This document shows positions 58,163-64,000 of a stretch of 64,000 nucleotides of DNA, in pieces. This DNA is from Agrococcus sp. SL85. Its GTDB lineage: Bacteria; Actinomycetota; Actinomycetes; Actinomycetales; Microbacteriaceae. The DNA is taken from the NCBI RefSeq assembly GCF_026625845.1, contig NZ_CP113066.1, forward strand, positions 2,356,001-2,420,000. Reading direction: 5' to 3'. Numbering within the stretch: the first letter of the stretch is position 1; every line of letters starts with the position of its first letter. The position numbers were made by a program, and so were the translations under genes. The notes beneath the pieces were generated by a model. That model was given only the letters and a program-made list of their open reading frames with translations. It did no database searches and was not told where the DNA came from.

Positions 58163-59229
58163 CGGAGGGTGTCCGGTCCCTTGCGGATGCGCCACTCGAC
58201 GCGGCGCACGAGGCCCTCCCACACGCGGTGGCGCAGGGGCCGCAGCACGAGGTCGAACGACGGCAGGAAGTCGGTGATCGGGCCGAAGCGCAGCTTGAAC
58301 TGCGCGAGGCCGTGGAAGGGGTGCGTCTCGTCGTCGGCGCGGTCCTTCGGAGGCGTGCCGGCGAGGTCGAAGGCGAGCTTGCCCTCGGCGATCGCGTCCT
58401 GCATCGCCGTCCACAGCAGCAGCGCGGAGCCGCCGTTGATCTGCCGGTCGGGGCGCGAGCCGCCGTCCTTGTAGACGACGGTGCGGCCCGCGGTCGTGAC
58501 GAAGATGCCCGCCTGCGGACGGCCGGTGTCGTCGTCGTAGCCGAAGTAGAAGCGGCCCGTGCCGGCCTCGGCGAACGCGCCCCAGAAGGCGTCGTAGTAG
58601 GCGCGCTCGCGCATGCCCGCCATGCCCTTGCCGCCCGCGACGGTGAGCATCATCGCGTGCATCGCGTCGAAGGTCTCCTGCGTGGGCTCCGGGCGCTCGA
58701 CCCGGTAGCCCTTCTTCAGCGCCCCGCGCACCTGGCGGCGGATCATCTGCGAGAACGAGGCGAAGAGCGCCTCCTCCCCCTGCTCGAGGTCGAGCACGAC
58801 CGTGTGCGTCATGACCTGCATGTCGCGGCTGCGCTCGAGGCCCAGCGCGACGAGCTCGTCGATGCGCTCGGGGCTCGACTCGAGGTGCGGCTCGACCTTC
58901 ACGACGAGCACGTCGCGCTCGGCCGCGGCGAAGGCGCGGAGGCCCTCGACGACCGCTGCCATGTCGGTCGCGGTCGGGCCCATGGGCGCGTACCAGTAGC
59001 GCCCCATCGAGACCCGGCCCTCGAGCAGGAGCACGTGGATGCGCTCGGCGCCCTCGGCGGCCGGCGCGTCGATGACGAGGAAGACGGGCTCCAGCCCGTC
59101 GAAGCGCTTCGTCGCGGCGAAGGCGCTCGACTGCACCATGTGCCCGCCGTCGGGGTTCGACTCGATGAGCGCGTCCCAGCGCGCGATCTCGTCGGGCGTG
59201 GCACGGCGCACCTGGGCTGCGTGGGGCAT
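58159..59229 (-). CDS. FemX/FemAB-like aminoacyltransferase (first in operon)
   Basis: A 356-aa paralogue closest to the second copy: DEIARWDALIESNPDGGHMVQSSAFAATKRFDGLEPVFLVID, RRQVRGALKKGYRVERPE, FYFGYDDDTGRPQAGIFVTTAGRTVVYKDGGSRP and the same C-terminal ending SFDLVLRPLRHRVWEGLVRRVEWRI. Together the three imply up to three sequential or redundant amino-acid additions to the cell-wall peptide. The EI24-like gene ends 50 bases upstream on the same strand. Confidence 0.9.
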   Translation of the reverse strand: MPHAAQVRRATPDEIARWDALIESNPDGGHMVQSSAFAATKRFDGLEPVFLVIDAPAAEGAERIHVLLLEGRVSMGRYWYAPMGPTATDMAAVVEGLRAFAAAERDVLVVKVEPHLESSPERIDELVALGLERSRDMQVMTHTVVLDLEQGEEALFASFSQMIRRQVRGALKKGYRVERPEPTQETFDAMHAMMLTVAGGKGMAGMRERAYYDAFWGAFAEAGTGRFYFGYDDDTGRPQAGIFVTTAGRTVVYKDGGSRPDRQINGGSALLLWTAMQDAIAEGKLAFDLAGTPPKDRADDETHPFHGLAQFKLRFGPITDFLPSFDLVLRPLRHRVWEGLVRRVEWRIRKGPDTLR

Positions 59230-59279
59230 GGGACCTCTCGGCGGGGCGGTTCGGCGGGCGGCTGCGGAGCGCGACCAGC

Positions 59280-60057
59280 CTACGACGCGGCCTGCGGGGG
59301 CGCCGTCGCCTCGCCGCGGAGGTCGCGCACGAGGAGCGTCGCCCCGACGATCGCGGCGGGGGTCGCGACGACGGCGAGGCCCGGCACGAGCAGCAGCAGG
59401 TAGGCCGCGACCCCGAAGCCGAGCGAGCGCCACGGCCGCGAGCGCAGCAGCGCCCGGCGCTCCGCGAGCGTCAGGCCGCGCGCGTCGCCCGCGAGCCCCG
59501 TGAGGCTCGCGGGCGAGCGCACGGCCGCCGAGCGTCGCGCCGACGACGAGGCCGAGCGCGGCGCCGACGAGGGGCACGAGGCCCGCGACGAAGACCACGA
59601 GCGCGGTGCCGAGCGCCATCCCGAGCAGGACCACGGCATCCCGCAGGCCCGCGCCGAGCCCTGCCCAGAAGCCGCGGTCCGCGCCCGCGGGCGCGGCGCC
59701 GAGCCGCTCGTCGACGCGCGCGCGGATGCGCTCGTAGAAGGGCTCGCCGACGGCGAGCGTGATCGCGGCGAAGGTGAGCACGCACAGCACGACCGTGCCG
59801 ACGAGGATGCCGAGGCCGATCGCGAAGCGGACGGCGCCCGACCAGAGCGCGTCCCAGCCGCTCGCCCACGGGCTGAGCGCCGTCGCCCAGCCGTCGACGT
59901 TGAGCGCGACCACGACGACGAGGGCGAGCATCGCGGCTCCCACGATGAGCGCCGGCACGGCGCCGAGCGCCATGAGGCCGGGATCGCGCGCCCAGGTGCC
60001 GAAGCCGCGCAGCAGCAGGCGGGCGCCGGCGACGAGCTCGGAGAGGCGTTCGCGCAT
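59280..60057 (-). pseudogene. EI24/CysZ-like membrane protein, frameshifted as assembled
   Basis: A membrane protein of about 260 aa with four or more long helices (LMALGAVPALIVGAAMLALVVVVALNV, GLGILVGTVVLCVLTFAAITLAVGEPFYERI, LLGMALGTALVVFVAGLVPLVGAALGLVV). This matches the EI24-domain family. The frame breaks at 59503-59509 (AGGCTCG, plus strand). Reading AGGCGCTCG restores LARERLTGLAGDARGLTLAERRALL and a normal C-terminus ending at 59280. Function in bacteria is unknown apart from sulfate uptake for CysZ. Confidence 0.75.
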
Positions 60058-60123
60058 GCGGCCATGCTGGCACCCGCCGCTGGACGGGCGCCGCGGCGGG
60101 CTTGCGCCGCCCCGCCGAGATGT

Positions 60124-60157
60124 GTCAAGGTCGCTTGACATGTCAAGCACGCTTGAC
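60124..60157. promoter_or_regulatory. two tandem palindromic operators
   Basis: Two perfect palindromes with identical arms, GTCAAG-N4-CTTGAC, at 60124-60139 and 60142-60157, centres 18 bases apart. A TTGACA at 60135-60140 overlaps the first and could be a -35 element. They lie 34 bases before the ATG of a small membrane protein gene that is followed by an XRE-type regulator gene, the natural candidate to bind them. Confidence 0.75.
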
Positions 60158-60190
60158 GCAGTTCCCACGACGACGGGCACGGAGGACGAG

Positions 60191-60652
60191 ATGGGCGCAG
60201 CGACGACGGACCGCCGGACGCGATGGGGCCGCGTGCGCGGCACGGCCGGCATGCCCGCCCTGGCGATCGCGATCCCCGTGGGGCTGCTGCTGGGCGCCGC
60301 CGGTGGCGCGGTCGCCGCCGCCATGATCGACGCGCCCTCCCCGATGCTCGTCGGGCTCGCCGTCGGCGCATCGATGGGGGTCCCGTTCGTCGCCCTCGTG
60401 TGGGCGCTGCTCGTCGACCGCGAGAGCCTGCGCGGCGTCGTCGACCGCCCGGAGGAGTCCGTCGAGGGCGCCTGGTACGACCGCGCGGCGCAGGGCGCGT
60501 TCTCCGACACGATCCTCGTCGTCGGCCTCGCCACCGCGGCGCTCGCCGTCACCGGGCTCCGCATCGACGTCGTCGTCGCGCTCGTGGGGGTGCTGCTGGT
60601 CGCCATGGCCAGCTGCGGCATCCGCTACCTCGTCGCGCGCCGGCGGGGCTGA
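60191..60652 (+). CDS. small four-helix membrane protein
   Basis: A 153-aa protein with four hydrophobic helices (LAIAIPVGLLLGAAGGAVAAAM, LVGLAVGASMGVPFVALVWALLV, TILVVGLATAALAVTGL, VVVALVGVLLVAMASCGI). ATG 60191 is chosen because GGAGG lies 6 bases before it and a longer frame would start inside the operator palindromes. The regulator gene begins 2 bases after its stop. Small membrane protein plus XRE regulator is a recurrent pair in Gram-positives; function unknown. Confidence 0.7.
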   Translation: MGAATTDRRTRWGRVRGTAGMPALAIAIPVGLLLGAAGGAVAAAMIDAPSPMLVGLAVGASMGVPFVALVWALLVDRESLRGVVDRPEESVEGAWYDRAAQGAFSDTILVVGLATAALAVTGLRIDVVVALVGVLLVAMASCGIRYLVARRRG

Positions 60653-60654
60653 GC

Positions 60655-60855
60655 GTGGAGAACGCGCTGCCCTCGCTCCGCCGGGAGCGCGGCTGGTCGC
60701 AGCAGCGGCTCGCGGACGAGCTCGGCGTCTCGCGCCAGACCGTCATCTCGATCGAGCGCGGCCGCTTCGACCCGAGCCTGCCGCTCGCGTTCCGGATCGC
60801 GCGGGCCTTCGGCACCTCGATCGAGGCCGTCTTCGTGCCGGACGACGCGAGCTGA
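60655..60855 (+). CDS. XRE-family helix-turn-helix regulator (66 aa)
   Basis: A 66-aa protein consisting almost only of an HTH: LRRERGWSQQRLADELGVSRQTVISIERGRFDPSLPLAFRIARAFG, ending EAVFVPDD. Such minimal YozG-like regulators usually repress their own operon. GTG start, 2 bases after the membrane protein gene. Confidence 0.9.
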   Translation: MENALPSLRRERGWSQQRLADELGVSRQTVISIERGRFDPSLPLAFRIARAFGTSIEAVFVPDDAS

Positions 60856-60927
60856 CGACGCGGGCCGACGACGCGACCGGACCGGCGACCCCGTGCCGGC
60901 ATCGCGGCGCGACCTAGGATCGGAGGC

Positions 60928-61857
60928 GTGCCGCACGTCGCCTCCGCCGCCGGCACCGCCGCGCGCCCGAGGCACGCGATCGCGGTGCTCCTGGCCGCGG
61001 TGCTGTGGGGCACCACCGGCACCGTCGCCCACTTCGCGCCCGAGGGCTCCTCGCCGCTCGCGATCGGCCTCGCCACCTTCGGCGTCGGCGGCGTCGTGCT
61101 CGCGGCGCTCTCGGCGCGGCGCGTGCTCGCGGTGCTGCGCCGCCGCGACCAGCTCGGCTGGGTGCTCGCGGGCGCCGTCGGCGTCGTGCTCTACCCCGCG
61201 TGCTACTACCCGTCGATGGCGCTCGCCGGCGTCGCGGTGGGCAACGTCGTGGCGCTCGGGTCCGGGCCGATCTTCGCCGCGCTCCTCGAGTGGGCCGTGG
61301 AGCGGCGCCGCCCGGGGCGCCGCTGGTCGATCGCGACCGCCGTCGCCGTCGTCGGCATCGCGCTGCTCGCGGCGGGCGGCCACGGCGGCGCCGCCGAGGA
61401 TCCGGGAGCGGCGCCCCTCGGGGTCCTGCTCGCGCTCGTCGCGGGCTTCGGCTACGCGCTCTACTCGTTCGCCGGCGCCCGCCTGATCCGCGGCGGCTCG
61501 ACCGCGAGCGGCTCGATGGGCGCGCTCTTCCTCGTCGGCGGCGTCGCGTGCCTCGTCGGCCTCGCGACCGTCGGGCTCGGGCCGCTCGCCTCCCCCGCCG
61601 GCGCGCTGACGATCGCCTACCTCGGCCTCGTGCCCATGGCGCTCTCGTACGTGCTCTTCGGCTACGCGCTGCGCGCCCTCGCCTCGACGACCGCGACGAC
61701 GATCGCCCTCGCGGAGCCCGTCGTCGCGACGCTCCTGGCGGTCGCCATCGTCGGCGAGCGGCCGAACGCGGTCGGCTGGCTGGGCCTCGTCGTGGTCGCG
61801 GTCGGCATCGGCCTGCTCGCGATCCGGCGACGCGCGCGCCCCGCCCCGGCGGCCTGA
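60928..61857 (+). CDS. EamA/DMT family transporter
   Basis: A 309-aa transporter with ten helices in two EamA repeats: AIAVLLAAVLWGTTGTVAHFAP at the start, and TTATTIALAEPVVATLLAVAIVGERP near the end, a well-conserved motif of the family. Substrate unknown. GTG start. Different subgroup from the DMT gene at 18775. Confidence 0.9.
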   Translation: MPHVASAAGTAARPRHAIAVLLAAVLWGTTGTVAHFAPEGSSPLAIGLATFGVGGVVLAALSARRVLAVLRRRDQLGWVLAGAVGVVLYPACYYPSMALAGVAVGNVVALGSGPIFAALLEWAVERRRPGRRWSIATAVAVVGIALLAAGGHGGAAEDPGAAPLGVLLALVAGFGYALYSFAGARLIRGGSTASGSMGALFLVGGVACLVGLATVGLGPLASPAGALTIAYLGLVPMALSYVLFGYALRALASTTATTIALAEPVVATLLAVAIVGERPNAVGWLGLVVVAVGIGLLAIRRRARPAPAA

Positions 61858-61944
61858 GCCCCGTCGCGCCCCGACGTACCGGCTCCCAGGGTCCGGGCGT
61901 AGCGTCCGTGGGGTACAGATCGACGACCTGAGGAGCGGACCCCG

Positions 61945-62838
61945 ATGACGCACCACGACCGGACGCACGATCCCGCCGGCGCACCCCCGAGCGGCCCCTT
62001 CCCCGCGCAGCAGCAGCCCGCGCAGCCCGGCCTCACCGCCCCGATGGACCCGCGGCCCGACCACGGCGAATCGAGCTGGCGGGGCTCCGGCCGGCTCGTC
62101 GGCCGCCGCGCCCTCATCACGGGCGGCGACAGCGGCATCGGCCGTGCCGTCGCGGTGGCCTACGCGCGAGAGGGCGCCGACGTCGCGATCGTCCACCTGC
62201 CCGAGGAGGCGGAGGACGCCGCCGAGGTGCGGAGGCTCGTCGAGGCCGAGGGGCGCGCCTTCCACGCGATGGCGATCGACCTGCAGGACGAGCAGGGCTG
62301 CGTCGACGCGGTCGCGGGCGCCATCGACGCGCTCGGCGGCCTCGACGTCGTCGTCAGCAACGCGGCGTACCAGCGGCAGCGCGGCGGCATCGAGACCTTC
62401 GAGGTGGCGGAGGTGGAGCGCGTGCTGCGCACGAACCTCATCGCCGCCATCGTGCTCGCGCGCGAGGCCGTGCCGCACCTCGCCCCCGGCTCGTCGTTCA
62501 TCACGACGACGTCGATCCAGGCGCAGGATCCCGCCCCGGGCCTCCTCGACTACGCGATGACGAAGGCGGCGCAGGTCGCCTTCACCGAGGCGCTCGCGAA
62601 GGAGCTGGGGCCCAAGGGCATCCGCGTGAACGCCGTCGCCCCGGGCCCCATCTGGACCCCGCTGATCCCCGCGACCGGCTTCCCGGACGAGAAGGTCGCC
62701 GAGTTCGGCCAGGACACCCCGCTCGGCAGGGCCGGCCAGCCGGCCGAGCTCGCGGGCGCCTACGTCTACCTCGCGAGCGAGGAGGCCTCGTACGTCTCGG
62801 GCGCGGTCGTGCCCGTCACCGGAGGGAGGGGGTTCTGA
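61945..62838 (+). CDS. SDR family oxidoreductase (YhdF/YhxD-like)
   Basis: A 297-aa short-chain dehydrogenase with the long N-terminal extension of the general-stress SDR group ([23 protein letters not shown]). Cofactor site [22 protein letters not shown], catalytic Ser in TTTSIQAQD and YAMTK. C-terminal [16 protein letters not shown]. Gene stop and next start overlap by one base. Probable stress-related reductase. Confidence 0.92.
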   Translation: MTHHDRTHDPAGAPPSGPFPAQQQPAQPGLTAPMDPRPDHGESSWRGSGRLVGRRALITGGDSGIGRAVAVAYAREGADVAIVHLPEEAEDAAEVRRLVEAEGRAFHAMAIDLQDEQGCVDAVAGAIDALGGLDVVVSNAAYQRQRGGIETFEVAEVERVLRTNLIAAIVLAREAVPHLAPGSSFITTTSIQAQDPAPGLLDYAMTKAAQVAFTEALAKELGPKGIRVNAVAPGPIWTPLIPATGFPDEKVAEFGQDTPLGRAGQPAELAGAYVYLASEEASYVSGAVVPVTGGRGF

Positions 62839-63095
62839 TGCCGAACCCGAGCATCAAGGACGAGGAGCTCTACCGGAAGCTCCGCGAGGAGGGGAGCTCG
62901 GCGGAGAAGGCGGCCCGCATCGCCAACGCGGCCGCGCGCGACGGCCGGAAGGCCGTGGGCGAGCGCGGCGGCGACGCCGAGCCCTACGAGGACCGCACCG
63001 TCGCGCAGCTCAGGGCACGGGCGAAGGAGCTCGGCATGACGGGGTACTCGGACCTGCGCAAGGACGAGCTCATCGATCGCCTCAGGAACCACTGA
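62838..63095 (+). CDS. small Rho_N-domain protein (85 aa)
   Basis: An 85-aa basic/acidic helical protein. The first half ([33 protein letters not shown]) matches the DUF7218-like group; the second half ([33 protein letters not shown]) is a Rho N-terminal/SAP-like nucleic-acid-binding motif. Coupled to the upstream SDR gene (TGATG). Such pairs suggest a stress-linked nucleic-acid-binding role. Confidence 0.85.
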   Translation: MPNPSIKDEELYRKLREEGSSAEKAARIANAAARDGRKAVGERGGDAEPYEDRTVAQLRARAKELGMTGYSDLRKDELIDRLRNH

Positions 63096-63253
63096 GCTGG
63101 GCCCTGCGGGGCCGAGCACGCGCTCGGCGCGGAGGCTCGGCAGCCCTGACGCCGCAGCGTTGCGAAGTGTGAAGCGGGCGGCTGTCGCTCGCCCTCGGCG
63201 CGCTGTCATCCTTGCCCGACCCGAGCCGACCGGCCCGGGCCGAGGGGAGACGC

Positions 63254-64000
63254 ATGGCCGACCGATGTCGCGAGCAGCACGCGTTCGACGCGATCCGGCG
63301 GGACGACCTCGAGCGGCCGTCGAGCCGCAAGTGGAGCCTGCACCCCGGCACGATCGGGGCGTGGGTGGCCGAGATGGACTTCGGCACGGCACCCGCCGTG
63401 CGCGAGGCCCTGCAGCGCGCGGTCGTCGACGACGTGCTCGGCTACCTCTCCCCCGCGACCGCCGCCGACCTCGCCGAGGCGACCGCGCTCCACCAGGCGC
63501 GCGAGCACGGCTGGGCGATCGACCCCGAGCGCGTGCACGCGGTCTCGGACGTCATGGCAGCGCTCGGCGTCGCCGTCGAGGAGTACACGCCCGAGGGCTC
63601 GGCCGTCATCGTGCCGACCCCGGCCTACATGCCCTTCCTCACCTACCTCGAGCGGCTCGGCCGCCCCGTGGTGCAGGTGCCCGGCGTCGTCGTCGGCGGC
63701 CGCTGGCAGCACGACCTCGACGGGATCGACCGCGCCTTCGCCGCCGGCGCCCGCACGCTCGTGCTCTGCAACCCCCACAACCCCACGGGCACCGTGCTGC
63801 CGCGCGAGGAGCTGCGCGCGATCAGCGAGATCGTCGAGCGCCACGGCGGCCGCGTCTTCGCCGACGAGATCCACGCGGCCATCCGCTACGACGGCCGCGC
63901 GCACGTGCCCTACGCCTCCGTCTCGGCGGCCGCCGCGGGCCACGCGATCACGGGAACGAGCGCCTCGAAGGCCTGGAACATCCCGGGCCTGAAGGCCGCG
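63254..64000 (+). CDS. MalY/PatB-type PLP aminotransferase/C-S lyase, partial
   Basis: Runs off the right edge; 249 residues seen. N-terminal RRDDLERPSSRKWSLHPGTIGAWVAEMDFGTAPAV, then LCNPHNPTGTV, FADEIHAAIRYDGRAHVPYAS and the Lys motif TSASKAWNIPGLKAA. The MDF and DEIH motifs fit the MalY/PatB cystathionine beta-lyase group of class I/II aminotransferases. ATG follows GAGGGGAGA. Confidence 0.9.
   Translation, partial: MADRCREQHAFDAIRRDDLERPSSRKWSLHPGTIGAWVAEMDFGTAPAVREALQRAVVDDVLGYLSPATAADLAEATALHQAREHGWAIDPERVHAVSDVMAALGVAVEEYTPEGSAVIVPTPAYMPFLTYLERLGRPVVQVPGVVVGGRWQHDLDGIDRAFAAGARTLVLCNPHNPTGTVLPREELRAISEIVERHGGRVFADEIHAAIRYDGRAHVPYASVSAAAAGHAITGTSASKAWNIPGLKAA

Overview
The window is a very GC-rich (by eye well over 70 %), gene-dense chromosomal segment. 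Gene content and order point to an actinomycete, most likely a member of Microbacteriaceae: lnt beside ppm, a trpD/ctaE-qcrC-qcrA-qcrB respiratory cluster, a two-CXXCH QcrC, FemX-type peptidoglycan bridge enzymes, and many GTG starts with 4-base ATGA overlaps. I saw no rRNA, tRNA, CRISPR array, insertion sequence or prophage. The family-level assignment is inference from gene order.

Layout. 1-5988: end of a HelY-like helicase, lnt-ppm, then a minus-strand nfeD / SPFH / GDPD unit. 6088-17318: coupled SDR and S9 peptidase, a NUDIX-DUF402 fusion, a VOC protein, App1-type phosphatase, lipid kinase, HTH_42 protein, a Cys/Met-metabolism PLP enzyme and a UvrA-like ABC ATPase. 17440-25722: regulators (MarR, Lrp/AsnC), a DMT exporter, a truncated deaminase next to a dif-like palindrome, a cupredoxin lipoprotein, BCCT transporter, PAP2 phosphatase and a Ser/Thr kinase. 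25749-35896: small enzymes, an ArsR-VOC operon with an operator inside its promoter, a DsbA-like protein, a three-domain SGNH esterase / protealysin-type M4 protease / emfourin-like fusion, and a ThDP enzyme. 36049-45083: an AAA ATPase, YhhN protein, racemase, LysR, and a glycerol/dihydroxyacetone node (dhaKLM divergent from glpF-glpK). 45143-51469: membrane protein, trpD, then ctaE-qcrC-qcrA-qcrB. 51612-64000: luciferase-like oxidoreductase, phosphotransferase, FUSC protein, three tandem FemX-like genes below an EI24-like gene, a small membrane protein/XRE pair with two identical-arm operators, DMT, SDR, a Rho_N-type small protein and the start of a MalY/PatB-type aminotransferase.

The strongest unusual signal is that seven otherwise normal genes are broken by nine frameshifts. 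Every break sits at the same short word. Where the reading frame implies AGGCGCT, the sequence has AGGCT (eight times) or AGGCCT (once). Restoring the missing bases repairs each protein. This is either a sequence-context-specific consensus error, perhaps caused by a modified base, or a real deletion hotspot. The second standout is the esterase-protease-inhibitor fusion at 32020-34218.
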